A DNA stretch of 64,000 bases. Source: Cellulophaga algicola DSM 14237. GTDB lineage: Bacteria > Bacteroidota > Bacteroidia > Flavobacteriales > Flavobacteriaceae. The stretch covers positions 3,534,001 through 3,598,000 of the forward strand of contig NC_014934.1 of assembly GCF_000186265.1 (NCBI RefSeq), in the 5' to 3' direction. Positions 1 to 7,907 of the stretch are shown in pieces. The translations under genes were made by a program, and so were the position numbers. Within the stretch, counting starts at the first letter, position 1, and the number at the start of each line of letters is the position of its first letter. The notes beneath the pieces were generated by a model, which was not told the DNA's origin, searched no databases, and saw nothing but the letters and a program-made list of their open reading frames with translations.

Positions 1-2
1 TT

Positions 3-533
3 TTTGCAATTGAAGGTGAATATTTTTCTGAAAAAACAGAAAATTATCAAATATCCTCTGAGGGTAAATTTATTCGTTATTATGGAGAAAATGGAGATTA
101 TAAAAATGAATTAGAACAGGCTAAGAGTAGTACGGGTCACATTTTTTCAAATAAAGACAATATCAAAGAGGTTTCTATTGGCAAGGACAGTGTAATAGGT
201 AATGGTATAATTTGTAGTGAGCTACATATTTCTTTCTATGAAAATGGATTGGTAAAAGAAAAAGGTTGCCAAGGCATCTATAAGGGTATGGGGACATCTG
301 TTGGTACTTGGTATAAGTATAATTCCTCTGGAGTTTTAGTTGAAAAAGTCTATTATCATCTTGGAACAATGAAGGATGCCTATAAAGAAGTGGTTGAGTA
401 TTATTTAAACGGAAATAAGAAATCAATAGAAAGATTCACCAACGATGTACTCTTTGAAATTGATTTAGACTCGATTGGCGAATGGGAATATTACGATTTA
501 AATGGAAAGCTAATGAAAACAAAGTCTTTCTAA
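3..533 (+). CDS. MORN-like (YwqK-type) repeat protein, 5' end cut by window
   Basis: The reading frame is open from the first bases of the window to a TAA at 531-533, so the start lies to the left. About 176 residues are visible. They contain several short aromatic/glycine motifs of the MORN_2/YwqK kind (GKFIRYYGENGDYKNE, HISFYENGLVKEKG, GTWYKYNSSGVLVEK, GEWEYYDLNGKL). Such repeats form beta-hairpin stacks and occur in putative antitoxin or immunity proteins and in uncharacterised lipoproteins. The segment around bases 63-117 is closely similar in DNA and protein to part of the lipoprotein at 882-1853, so the two are partial paralogues. Function is unknown. A role as an immunity protein is only inferred from the modular neighbourhood. 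Confidence 0.7.
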   Translation, partial: FAIEGEYFSEKTENYQISSEGKFIRYYGENGDYKNELEQAKSSTGHIFSNKDNIKEVSIGKDSVIGNGIICSELHISFYENGLVKEKGCQGIYKGMGTSVGTWYKYNSSGVLVEKVYYHLGTMKDAYKEVVEYYLNGNKKSIERFTNDVLFEIDLDSIGEWEYYDLNGKLMKTKSF

Positions 534-649
534 CTATAATTTTAAGTTAGGTAAACAATATCGTTTCAGATTTTAAATTCGGGTAATTATTTGACTATAG
601 ACCCAATAGAATTAAAGTACTGGCTAGCCTTAGTGCAGTGAATATATAG
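534..649. other. Gene-free stretch left of a degenerate repeat
   Basis: Together with the next two entries this fills the 348-base gap between the MORN-like gene and the next lipoprotein. The stretch at about 570-640 has a short open frame reading LNSGNYLTIDPIELKYWL before a stop, without a start codon. It resembles a leftover 3' gene end, not an expressed gene. No promoter or RNA gene was recognised. Confidence 0.3.
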
Positions 650-702
650 TCGTCTTTTTCTATTTTATTTGTTCCACTAAGTCTGGAAACTTTGTTGAGC
701 GG
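650..702 (+). repeat. Degenerate intergenic repeat, copy a
   Basis: The core tttgttc at 668-674 followed by an A/T and G-rich tail ending in a G run at 702 is recognisably related to 1968-2003 and 3059-3093. Read in the same frame the three copies give FVPLSLETLL, FVLLCLKTLW and FVLLYRETLL, so the repeat may derive from a once-coded segment. This copy lacks the GC-rich hairpin found upstream in copies b and d. It leads directly into the short Cys/His-rich frame. Confidence 0.4.
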
Positions 703-880
703 GAATGCATTATGGTTCAACCTACATTACATTGCTTGTAATCGAAATGATTCGCATGGTTCTAGAGATTGTAATCCATGTTCTTCTACTGATAACAATT
801 GCGTAAATTGTGGACAAATACATAATAATCATTTGCATTCGGGTAATTTTAATAATGCAAGCATAGAAAATTTAATTTAA
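692..880 (+). pseudogene. Short Cys/His-rich frame, possible orphan toxin-tip fragment
   Basis: The frame is open from base 650 (after a TAG at 647-649) to the stop at 878-880. The only start-like codon is a TTG at 692 lying inside the degenerate repeat, so independent translation is doubtful. The 62-residue product has five Cys and five His in its last 50 residues (CNRNDSHGSRDCNPCSS, NCVNCGQIHNNHLHSGNF), suggestive of a zinc-binding fold. It abuts the lipoprotein gene starting at 882. Short C-terminal fragments without a proper start next to a small lipoprotein gene are what orphan polymorphic-toxin tips look like. No toxin family is recognised, so the assignment is an inference. Confidence 0.35.
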
Positions 881-881
881 G

Positions 882-1853
882 ATGGAAGTAATTAAAGCAC
901 TTATATATTTATTTTTAGTTTTTTCATTATTATCCTGTAAAAAAGAAAAAAAAATATTAATATCTGAAAAGTTAGAGTTATCCAGTGATAAACCAAATTT
1001 TGTTTCTAATAATTTAGAAGCGGACTCGGTATTTGCTGATAAGGTTATCGAAAAACCTTTTGGATTTAGTGACTTAGAAAAGGGAAATATCAATAATGAT
1101 ATACAGGCATTAGTTTATTTTAAAAAATTTATATCTGGACTTAGTTTTAAGGAGTATAGGGGTAGGTTAAAAAGTTATTATACTCAAGAGTATTATGATG
1201 ATGATTTATTCTATATTCCTTTAAAAAATAAATTACACAAATTATATTTTAAAGATAATATTTTGCTAAAACAAGGTGATATATCCTATTCCTTTGTTTT
1301 TACAAAAAAACAATCAAACAACCCAAATAGAAATCAAGAAAATATTTTTTTGGTCACACTAAAAGGTAATGATGTTATATCAAGTAAGAGAGTTTATTCT
1401 TATTTCTTAGGAGAATTTGGGTTTAGGAATTCTAGATTTTTTTATATAAATGAAAATAATATTCTCTACATTCAAGATTTTAAACAAGAAGAAAATATAG
1501 CTTCAATAAGTAATATCTACAAATACAAAATTTCTGAAAAAGGAAAATTTATTCGGTATTATGATAAAAATGGAGATTATAAAAATGAAATAGAAGAAGG
1601 GCTGGTTAAAAATAATACTAGAGAAGGGCCATGGGTTGAGAAAAAAATGAATACTTATGTGAATGATTTTACTTATTTAGAAGCTCATTTTGAGGACGGG
1701 AAGCCTGTAGGTGAATGGAGTTATTTTGTACTCAAGTATAAAAGAAATTCAGAAGGGCAAGCAGATTTAGCAACAGCCACCAAAAGCGCTCTATTGTATA
1801 CGGAAATGTACAAAGACGGAGAAATGATAAAACGTGAGTTCACAAATGAATAG
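882..1853 (+). CDS. Putative lipoprotein with C-terminal MORN-like repeats
   Basis: This 323-residue protein starts with a lipoprotein signal (MEVIKALIYLFLVFSLLSC, lipobox cysteine at residue 19), so the mature protein should be anchored to a periplasm-facing membrane or exported. The middle is rich in Tyr, Asn and Lys and matches no family I know. Residues about 215-285 carry MORN_2-like units (GKFIRYYDKNGDYKNE, REGPWVEKK, AHFEDGKPVGEWSYF). They are nearly the same as part of the gene at the left edge of the window, so a shared module has been duplicated or exchanged. The gene begins one base after the Cys/His-rich fragment and is followed by a hairpin repeat. An immunity-type function is possible but unproven. 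Confidence 0.8.
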   Translation: MEVIKALIYLFLVFSLLSCKKEKKILISEKLELSSDKPNFVSNNLEADSVFADKVIEKPFGFSDLEKGNINNDIQALVYFKKFISGLSFKEYRGRLKSYYTQEYYDDDLFYIPLKNKLHKLYFKDNILLKQGDISYSFVFTKKQSNNPNRNQENIFLVTLKGNDVISSKRVYSYFLGEFGFRNSRFFYINENNILYIQDFKQEENIASISNIYKYKISEKGKFIRYYDKNGDYKNEIEEGLVKNNTREGPWVEKKMNTYVNDFTYLEAHFEDGKPVGEWSYFVLKYKRNSEGQADLATATKSALLYTEMYKDGEMIKREFTNE

Positions 1854-1893
1854 ACCAAATAATAGAGCATAAATATTGGGGTGGAGCTAATAT

Positions 1894-2003
1894 CCCCGCT
1901 AGCGCGAGCGTCACGCTCGTGCCTACATTTCTTTCATTTTTTGATCTATGTTTAATTTTCGACTTTGTTTGTTCTATTATGTTTGAAAACGTTGTGGATT
2001 GGG
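1894..2003 (+). repeat. Degenerate intergenic repeat with GC-rich hairpin, copy b
   Basis: A GC-rich block at 1894-1923, striking in this AT-rich region, contains a hairpin with arms cgagcg (1905-1910) and cgctcg (1914-1919) around a tca loop. The same block start (ccccgctagcgc) recurs at 4303-4314. Downstream, tttgttc at 1968-1974 and the following 30 bases match copies a and c. The element lies between two lipoprotein genes; no coding capacity is seen at 1854-2103. Confidence 0.6.
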
Positions 2004-2103
2004 TCCATTTTCCCTAGTAGATAATTTAATTTTTAGAATTTATCATCAGGTAGATGGCTTGAGAACTTCCAAACTATTATTTTAGTACCTTGATTAAATC
2101 GCC

Positions 2104-2955
2104 ATGAAATTTATTTTTATAAAAGTACTAGGTATCACGCTCCTGCTTTCGTCATGTATGCCTAAAAAAAATGAAGATCAAAAACAAAGTAGTTCAAAAT
2201 TTGATTTAATTACCAGTCATAAAATTTCGGATACGAAGAACTTGATTAATGAAGTCATGAGTGACGAAAAATACGTTGTTTGTGATTGTTTTAATCTAAA
2301 TTTAGCTCAAAAGTATGCTGGAACTATTGACAATATATCATGGCTCCCGACTGATTTTGTAAAAGATATTTATTGTAAAGGAATTAGTCATGTAGAACGT
2401 AATAATACGGATTATCCTTTCGAATCGGTTTATATTGAAAATTGGGAAAAGAAAATTATTTTTTCCGAAAGTGCTAATCGTGATTATAGAAAAGTCAGAG
2501 TTTTAGAAATTAATGATTCTACATACTATTTAACTAATTGGAATAAGAACAATTATAAATCTTCGGATTCAATTTTTATAGCTATGCGTAAAAATCAGAT
2601 TAGCTTTATTACTGAAAATGATAGTATTCCGTATACTGATGGTATTGACTCTTTTCGATTTACTGATCCCAACTTACTAAAAAATGTTCTTACGGTTTCA
2701 GTGTTTCATAACTCTTATGATTTGTTTGATGAAGATGAAAATAAAATTGATGAAGCGGTTACTTTTGATGTATTAAAAAATGAGATTGTAAACTCTCAAA
2801 ATTTCAAGACATTTAATTTCACGGGTTACTATTTAGATGAATTTTACCAAATGAAATTGGATGGTATTAAGTACTTTTTTAATTGGAATGGAAAAGATAT
2901 AAACCTAAGGTCTACTGATGGGAGGGTCTTGAGATTGGAGCAACAATTTAAATAA
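2104..2955 (+). CDS. Putative lipoprotein of unknown function
   Basis: The 283-residue product has a clear lipoprotein signal peptide (MKFIFIKVLGITLLLSSC, cysteine at residue 18) followed by a charged, low-complexity linker. The mature part is rich in Asp, Asn, Tyr and Ser and has no motif that I recognise. A CDC motif (YVVCDCFNLN) lies near residue 58. The gene stands alone between two copies of a degenerate repeat, with no tip-like fragment left upstream. Its size, lipobox and position parallel the lipoproteins at 882 and 3542, which argues for a common context but not for homology. Function unknown. Confidence 0.8.
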   Translation: MKFIFIKVLGITLLLSSCMPKKNEDQKQSSSKFDLITSHKISDTKNLINEVMSDEKYVVCDCFNLNLAQKYAGTIDNISWLPTDFVKDIYCKGISHVERNNTDYPFESVYIENWEKKIIFSESANRDYRKVRVLEINDSTYYLTNWNKNNYKSSDSIFIAMRKNQISFITENDSIPYTDGIDSFRFTDPNLLKNVLTVSVFHNSYDLFDEDENKIDEAVTFDVLKNEIVNSQNFKTFNFTGYYLDEFYQMKLDGIKYFFNWNGKDINLRSTDGRVLRLEQQFK

Positions 2956-2997
2956 TTAGGCACACGTTGAATTAAAAATCTTCTATTTTTTTTTCTC

Positions 2998-3093
2998 TTA
3001 TGCTCGTGTCAGCATTATTTTGATCTTTTGCGCTCAGTGTAGTTTTTTATTGAATCTATTTGTTCTTTTATATAGGGAGACTTTGCTTAACGT
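2998..3093 (+). repeat. Degenerate intergenic repeat, copy c
   Basis: This copy keeps gctcgtg (3002-3008), ttttgatc (3018-3025) and tttgttc (3059-3065) in the same order as copy b, but has lost the left arm of the hairpin. It overlaps the apparent N-terminus of the open frame that starts at 3020, so that N-terminus is probably not real protein. Confidence 0.45.
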
Positions 3094-3373
3094 AACAATA
3101 TTTACAAATATTAAAAAGGAAATCCTAAAATTTCTGATTATATTAATTAAGAATGGATTTTTTACTGCTACAATTAAACATAGAGCGGAATTATCCATTC
3201 AATATATTAAAAATAATATATTTTCTAAGAGCCCAACACACCCTTATAGAGGGTGGTATGGTCAAGGATATACAGGTGATATGATGATTCTAGATGGAAG
3301 AAGCAATGACAATTGGCACAAAGCAAGACAATATTATTGGCTACAAACAGAGTGCAAAGTTGAAAGAAAATAA
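3020..3373 (+). pseudogene. Open frame with Trp/Tyr-rich C-terminus, possible toxin-tip remnant
   Basis: The frame is open for 117 codons, but its first 25 or so residues are read through a degenerate repeat and are hydrophobic nonsense-like sequence. The last 45 residues (PYRGWYGQGYTGDMMILDG, NDNWHKARQYYWLQTE) look like a genuine protein tail with Trp, Tyr, Asp and His. The frame ends six bases before the ATG of a second, broken small frame. The arrangement tip - small gene - lipoprotein is what would remain of a displaced toxin/immunity module. No family was recognised. It could also be an expressed small protein with an internal start. Confidence 0.35.
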
Positions 3374-3379
3374 GTGTAA

Positions 3380-3520
3380 ATGTTAAAAATTAAGGGGAAA
3401 GATGCTTACAAAATCACTTTTATTTAGGATAAAGACAGTATTATAGATTTTTTTAATAAAAACCCTTTAATGCTTCCACCTATTGAAGATATTAAACATA
3501 TTGGTCATGCACTGAAATAA
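3380..3520 (+). pseudogene. Small gene remnant interrupted by an in-frame TAG
   Basis: Reading from ATG at 3380 gives MLKIKGKDAYKITFI, then a TAG at 3425-3427, then DKDSIIDFFNKNPLMLPP and a further stretch to TAA at 3518-3520. The sequence on both sides of the stop is plausible protein in one frame, so this appears to be a short gene killed by a point mutation, or a 3' remnant. It begins six bases after the preceding frame ends, a spacing typical of co-translated toxin and immunity genes. Suppression or a late internal start cannot be excluded. Confidence 0.35.
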
Positions 3521-3541
3521 TTCACTAATAAAATTTAATTT

Positions 3542-4237
3542 ATGAGATTACATATATTTATAATATTGTTTGTCATACTAAGTCTTAATAGCTGTAAAAA
3601 AGTACCTAAAAAGGATAACAATGTTATTGAGCTAAAAAAACTTTTTGATTTTCAATTAAGATCCTCAGATGAACAAAATTTTAGGGGTTTATCAAAAGTA
3701 GCATTCTCTGATAGTATATTTGTTATTTATGGTAGTAGTTTATATTCCAAAATGGATAAAATAGAAGATACAGTAATAAATTCGTATCGTCCACATATCT
3801 ATAAAAAAGGAAAATTGATTAATGAATTTAATGAACAACATTCAAAATCATATTATGATAGCATTTTTTTGAATTTAACGACGAATAATTTAAAAACACT
3901 AACTATTCGCGAATTTAAAAATAGTGCTATAAATATCTTTGTATCAGGTCAAAACGATGTTGTTTTAGAAAAAAAGATTAAGGAATTAAAAAAAGAACAA
4001 CTAAAAGACGGAACAGACATCCAATTTTATATAAATGAAAGTTATGAAGGAGTTTTAAAAATAGGTGATAAAAATAAGGAAAAAACAATTATAGTGTCAG
4101 AGTCTAATCCTGAACATTTCTTAGTATTACAAGACATTACTGGAGATGAAGTAGAAGAATTATTTATTGGAACTATAGAATATGATTATCATGGTTTTAT
4201 AGTCTATTATTGTTCCGTATTTCAAATAAGTAATTAA
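3542..4237 (+). CDS. Putative lipoprotein of unknown function
   Basis: The 231-residue protein begins with a lipoprotein signal (MRLHIFIILFVILSLNSC, cysteine at residue 18) and a lysine-rich linker. Most of the mature protein is unfamiliar. Near residue 203 the segment DITGDEVEELFIGTIEYD resembles the acidic calcium-loop turn of FG-GAP/VCBS-type repeats, a pattern also seen in some small periplasmic proteins, but one copy is weak evidence. The gene follows the broken small frame at 3380-3520 by 21 bases and is followed by a GC-rich hairpin repeat. Function unknown; an immunity role is speculative. Confidence 0.8.
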   Translation: MRLHIFIILFVILSLNSCKKVPKKDNNVIELKKLFDFQLRSSDEQNFRGLSKVAFSDSIFVIYGSSLYSKMDKIEDTVINSYRPHIYKKGKLINEFNEQHSKSYYDSIFLNLTTNNLKTLTIREFKNSAINIFVSGQNDVVLEKKIKELKKEQLKDGTDIQFYINESYEGVLKIGDKNKEKTIIVSESNPEHFLVLQDITGDEVEELFIGTIEYDYHGFIVYYCSVFQISN

Positions 4238-4302
4238 TATTTAAGAAATTAACCTATTGCTTGCAATATATAAAATTCATAGCCATCCTGCGGAATGCCA
4301 AC

Positions 4303-4412
4303 CCCCGCTAGCGCAAGCTACATGCTTGTGCTCGCATTTCTCTCGTGCTCTGTTCTCAGTTTAACTCTATGCTTTATTCATTCCGCGAAGTCGGGAGATT
4401 TTGGGAGGAGTG
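4303..4412 (+). repeat. Degenerate intergenic repeat with GC-rich hairpin, copy d
   Basis: It begins with the same ccccgctagcgc as copy b. Its hairpin has arms caagc (4314-4318) and gcttg (4324-4328), sequence-changed on both sides relative to copy b, so pairing is kept while bases vary. Flanking it, cggaatg near 4291 and cattccg near 4380 form a longer inverted pair. The element marks the right end of the accessory patch; normal chromosomal genes follow. Confidence 0.55.
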
Positions 4413-4434
4413 TCTCCAAACTCTGAGACTACAT

Positions 4435-5292
4435 TTATTTTCTTCCTTTCAAAAAATTAAGCTCATCAGTTTTAATCACATACCCCACGCGAACCATAGA
4501 AGTAAAGCGCTCATAATTAATTAGGTTTTCTGCTTGCCCGGCAAACCATTCTAACATAATATATTGATTAGATTTGTGCTTAGAGGGTCTGTAGTAAAAA
4601 CGAGTTCGGAGCATCCCTTTGGCATCCCATTGTAAGCCTTTTCTTAATTGTACTTGAAGACTAAATTTGTCGTCCATAAAATCATGAGCTACCGTCAATT
4701 CCCCCAAACCCACATAATCTAATAACTCTGGGTTTCCACTTTTGTAGCCAAAGGGAATCCATCCTTTTATAGTCACTATCGTTTGAGGTCCTACAGCCCG
4801 GTGGTATTCTGCACTAAGCCGATTCCAGCTTCTGGAATAAATACTATCTCTACCATTAGATTCATGCTCAAAATACAAATTACCTATGCCTCGTATCCTG
4901 TCATTTTTATCAAAAAAAGCCTTTCCAACACCAATCGTAGGGTTAAAGTTTATTTCTTTAAAAGGATAAGAATCTTTATAAATATCCCAAAATGCTTTTT
5001 GGCTGTACGTCAAGAATAAATATGTTTCCCATGGCAGAACATCACGCGTAATCCTTTGCTTAAAACTAACTTGATATTTGGCATTCGCCGTAGTACTGTT
5101 TATGGCCTTATTGGTGGGTACACCCGTTATAAAGTAATTGTCTTTATGAATGGTGAAGTACGGAAGTTGTTGCATGGTATCTTTAAAAGCTTCACGCGTT
5201 AGGGTTTGTCCATTTACATCATTACTAAAGACACAAACTATGATTAGAAATAGTGCGCTAACGTTAAGGAGACTCGTTTTGTGTATATACAT
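4435..5292 (-). CDS. pldA: Outer-membrane phospholipase A (OMPLA)
   Basis: The 285-residue protein has a signal peptide (about residues 1-29, ending near NGQ) and then an OMPLA barrel. The family signature is intact: HESNGR at 143-148 and SRSWN at 153-157 supply the catalytic His143, Ser145 and Asn157, matching the His/Ser/Asn triad of E. coli PldA. The segment YFTIHKDNYFITG before it is also typical of the family. The enzyme sits in the outer membrane and, once dimerised with calcium, hydrolyses phospholipids that reach the outer leaflet. The gene appears monocistronic, ends next to the hairpin repeat, and lies 43 bases downstream of the next - strand gene. Confidence 0.88.
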   Translation of the reverse strand: MYIHKTSLLNVSALFLIIVCVFSNDVNGQTLTREAFKDTMQQLPYFTIHKDNYFITGVPTNKAINSTTANAKYQVSFKQRITRDVLPWETYLFLTYSQKAFWDIYKDSYPFKEINFNPTIGVGKAFFDKNDRIRGIGNLYFEHESNGRDSIYSRSWNRLSAEYHRAVGPQTIVTIKGWIPFGYKSGNPELLDYVGLGELTVAHDFMDDKFSLQVQLRKGLQWDAKGMLRTRFYYRPSKHKSNQYIMLEWFAGQAENLINYERFTSMVRVGYVIKTDELNFLKGRK

Positions 5293-5335
5293 GCTAGTTG
5301 TGGTTACTTTTCTAAATTCTAAGTGTATGATTAGT

Positions 5336-6319
5336 TTAAATAAGGCTAATAATTACTTTACCTTTTGCGCTGCCTTCCGCTAAATATTCATAGGCGGTAA
5401 CAGCATCTTCAAGCGGGTAAATAAGATCTATAATAGGTTTTATGTCTCCAGCATCTACTAGTGCTGCAATGGTATTTAATTGTACTGCGTTGGGTTGCAT
5501 CCAGGTGAGCTTATACGTAGCAGATTTTTGCTCTATGAGCTGCGCTAACTTTTCAGGGAGGGCGTAATCTGTCATACCCATTTGTTGCGCTGTTTCTTCA
5601 TCAGGTGGCCCAACAATGCTCGTTACGCTTCCTCCGTCTTTAATACACTTAAAGGCATCAAGTGTATAGTCATTCCCTAAAGTGTCAAAAACAATATCTA
5701 AATTATTGGCCACCTCTTTATAATCCTCCGTTTTATAATCAATGACTCGGTCTGCACCCAAAGCTTTTACCCAATCTACATTTTTAGTACTTGTGGTGGT
5801 ATATACAATAGCACCTTTAGCTTTTGCATATTGGATGGCAAAACTCCCGACACCACCAGATCCTGCATGTATCAAAATCCTATCGTCCTTTTTAATCCCT
5901 ACACGTTCTAGAGCTTGTAATGCAGTAAGGCCAGCTAAGGGCAAGGCAGCAGCTTCTTCAAAAGAACTATTCACTGGTTTTTTGGCAACATAATTAACGT
6001 CAATAGCTACATATTCGGCTACGGTACCCATTTGTTCTTGAGGAACTCTAGAATATACTTCATCACCAATCTTAAAATTAGCAACCTTAGATCCTTTTTC
6101 AACAATGACACCGCTTACATCGTAACCAATAGTGGTTGGCAGTTTTAAGGATATCATGTCTTTTAAGTGGCCTTGGATTATTTTATAATCAATAGGATTT
6201 AGAGCGGCTGCTTTTACCTGCACTAAAACATCCATTGGTTGTATCGAGGGTTTTTGTACCTCATTTATGGATAGTCCGTCTTTTATAGCTCCGTATTTTA
6301 TTATTTGTAGTGCTTTCAT
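5336..6319 (-). CDS. NADP-dependent oxidoreductase, quinone-oxidoreductase-like MDR family
   Basis: The 327-residue protein is a medium-chain dehydrogenase/reductase. It has a GroES-like N-terminal half (about 1-125, with NPIDYK at 41-46) and a Rossmann half starting with the nucleotide loop AGSGGVGSFAIQ at 152-163. It lacks the cysteine cluster of structural-zinc alcohol dehydrogenases, which places it with the zinc-free quinone oxidoreductase or enoyl-reductase-like branch. It probably reduces small enones or quinones with NADPH in the cytoplasm; the natural substrate cannot be told. It follows the DoxX-like gene by 6 bases and is likely co-transcribed with it. Confidence 0.88.
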   Translation of the reverse strand: MKALQIIKYGAIKDGLSINEVQKPSIQPMDVLVQVKAAALNPIDYKIIQGHLKDMISLKLPTTIGYDVSGVIVEKGSKVANFKIGDEVYSRVPQEQMGTVAEYVAIDVNYVAKKPVNSSFEEAAALPLAGLTALQALERVGIKKDDRILIHAGSGGVGSFAIQYAKAKGAIVYTTTSTKNVDWVKALGADRVIDYKTEDYKEVANNLDIVFDTLGNDYTLDAFKCIKDGGSVTSIVGPPDEETAQQMGMTDYALPEKLAQLIEQKSATYKLTWMQPNAVQLNTIAALVDAGDIKPIIDLIYPLEDAVTAYEYLAEGSAKGKVIISLI

Positions 6320-6325
6320 AGTATG

Positions 6326-6739
6326 TTATTTTTTAGAGGTGTTCCAAGATTGCCATGCGCCAGTAGACCAAAGTGCCCATGCGATAAGGACAGGTTGAAA
6401 AAGGAGCCTGATTAATCGTGCGCTATCAGAATTTAATGCACCAAAAGCGTCTTTTTGATTTAAGTATTGCGAAATATTTCCTGGGAATACTAGGATAAAG
6501 AATAAGGCAAGGATCCACCCAATAGTTGTTTTACGCTGTGTCCATAGCAATAGGGCAAGACCCAGCGCTATTTCTACAAAACCTGATGCAACTACAACAA
6601 AGTCCTTGCTTATGGGAACAAAATCAGGTACTTGGGCTTGAAAATCTATCCGATTAAAAGTTAAATGACTATAGCCTGCGTATATCATAAAGAGTGCTAA
6701 TAGTACTTTAAAGATATTTTGTAAGGTTGTTGTTTGCAT
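6326..6739 (-). CDS. DoxX-like membrane protein
   Basis: This 137-residue protein has four hydrophobic segments (about 8-25, 47-65, 70-88 and 107-125). The first membrane helix is followed by a short loop with FQAQVPDFVP, and the pattern FVEIALGLALLL and FPGNISQYLN fits the small DoxX-like family common in Flavobacteriaceae. The biochemical role of the family is poorly defined; some members are linked to oxidative or quinone metabolism. Here it is the upstream partner of a quinone-oxidoreductase-like gene, which is compatible with a small redox operon. That link is contextual only. Confidence 0.8.
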   Translation of the reverse strand: MQTTTLQNIFKVLLALFMIYAGYSHLTFNRIDFQAQVPDFVPISKDFVVVASGFVEIALGLALLLWTQRKTTIGWILALFFILVFPGNISQYLNQKDAFGALNSDSARLIRLLFQPVLIAWALWSTGAWQSWNTSKK

Positions 6740-6771
6740 ATCTTTTGCATAGATACGGCCTTATCAAATGC

Positions 6772-7893
6772 TTAGTGCGTTTTATTAAAATTAGTATTAA
6801 TCCAATCGAATAATATCCTATATACCTCTTCTCTTACAGGTTTTTTTGAAAGGATTAAATCATGTATTCCATTTTCTATCTCGCAAATGGTTACAGCTCC
6901 ACTTAATTTATGGGCATATTTTTTAATATGAGTAACATTGAGAACAGCATCTCCTCTTTCAAAATTTTCAGACCAATGTTTCTCATTAATGGATTGGTTA
7001 CTGTGTAGGATGAGCGTGGGTACCCCTATAATTGCTTTTTGTCTGATGTTTTTTTGAGCTTTATGTATTGCCCTAATAAAACCTAAATTTAGTTTAGGCA
7101 CCTCATGAGGTTTCCAAGCAAGAGAATAGTCCCATTCCCCATGACGCTGTACGTGCAAACTGTCACCATAGCTTCCAGAGGGTACTCCTGGAATACGTAA
7201 GTTAGGAAAATATTGACCCCAAAATGAGAGGATAGGAACTCCAATTGTTCGTGTTATATAACTTAGATTAAATTCATAGAAAGGGCTATTACTTATTAAC
7301 CCATGAAATAGTTTACTATTTAAATGATTTACAGCATAATTGGTGGTAATGAGGCCACCGTTAGAGTGCCCCATTAAAATGACCTGATGGTTATTTTCTG
7401 ATTTAATTAGCTGTAAGGCAAGATCTAGTTCTTCATCATATTCTATAATTGATCGTACATTATTAAACTTTTGATGGCCTAAGTAAGACCTTCCATACTT
7501 TCGTAAATCTAATGCGTAAAAATTATAACCCTCTTCGTTAAATTTTTCAGCCATTTCTTTTTGAAAGAAATAATCATTAAAACCATGAACATACAATACC
7601 GCTTTTTGAGACGCTTTTTGGGCACTTTTCCGAATTAATGTAGCACTAACTTTTCCTTCGTAATCAGCAGGAAGCTCTAGCGTCATTCTTTCAAATCCGT
7701 CACCAAGAAAATCAGGTATATAACTGCTGTTTTTTAAGGGGACTTCTTGATACATCGATCTTAATTTTTCTAGAAAGTGATAACTTCCTTTTACATCTAA
7801 TTGCAGTAATAATGCCATAGGTGTAAAGCTGACAAAATTTCTAGTCGTGAATACTTTTGACGCATCATCAAAGTACATTTTTACGACACGCAT
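6772..7893 (-). CDS. Alpha/beta hydrolase, serine aminopeptidase S33/lysophospholipase type
   Basis: The 373-residue protein carries an alpha/beta-hydrolase fold: oxyanion-loop HGF at 103-105, nucleophile elbow GHSNGG with Ser177, and a late histidine in ENGIHDL near residue 344. It resembles monoacylglycerol-lipase or lysophospholipase-like members of the hydrolase_4 family. There is no signal peptide, so a cytoplasmic location is likely. The start at 7893 gives MRVVKMYFDD; the internal Met6 is an alternative. The substrate is unknown. A terminator of the upstream DUF1338 gene lies 15-47 bases before the start. Confidence 0.85.
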   Translation of the reverse strand: MRVVKMYFDDASKVFTTRNFVSFTPMALLLQLDVKGSYHFLEKLRSMYQEVPLKNSSYIPDFLGDGFERMTLELPADYEGKVSATLIRKSAQKASQKAVLYVHGFNDYFFQKEMAEKFNEEGYNFYALDLRKYGRSYLGHQKFNNVRSIIEYDEELDLALQLIKSENNHQVILMGHSNGGLITTNYAVNHLNSKLFHGLISNSPFYEFNLSYITRTIGVPILSFWGQYFPNLRIPGVPSGSYGDSLHVQRHGEWDYSLAWKPHEVPKLNLGFIRAIHKAQKNIRQKAIIGVPTLILHSNQSINEKHWSENFERGDAVLNVTHIKKYAHKLSGAVTICEIENGIHDLILSKKPVREEVYRILFDWINTNFNKTH

Positions 7894-7907
7894 GGCTAGG
7901 GCGGTAC

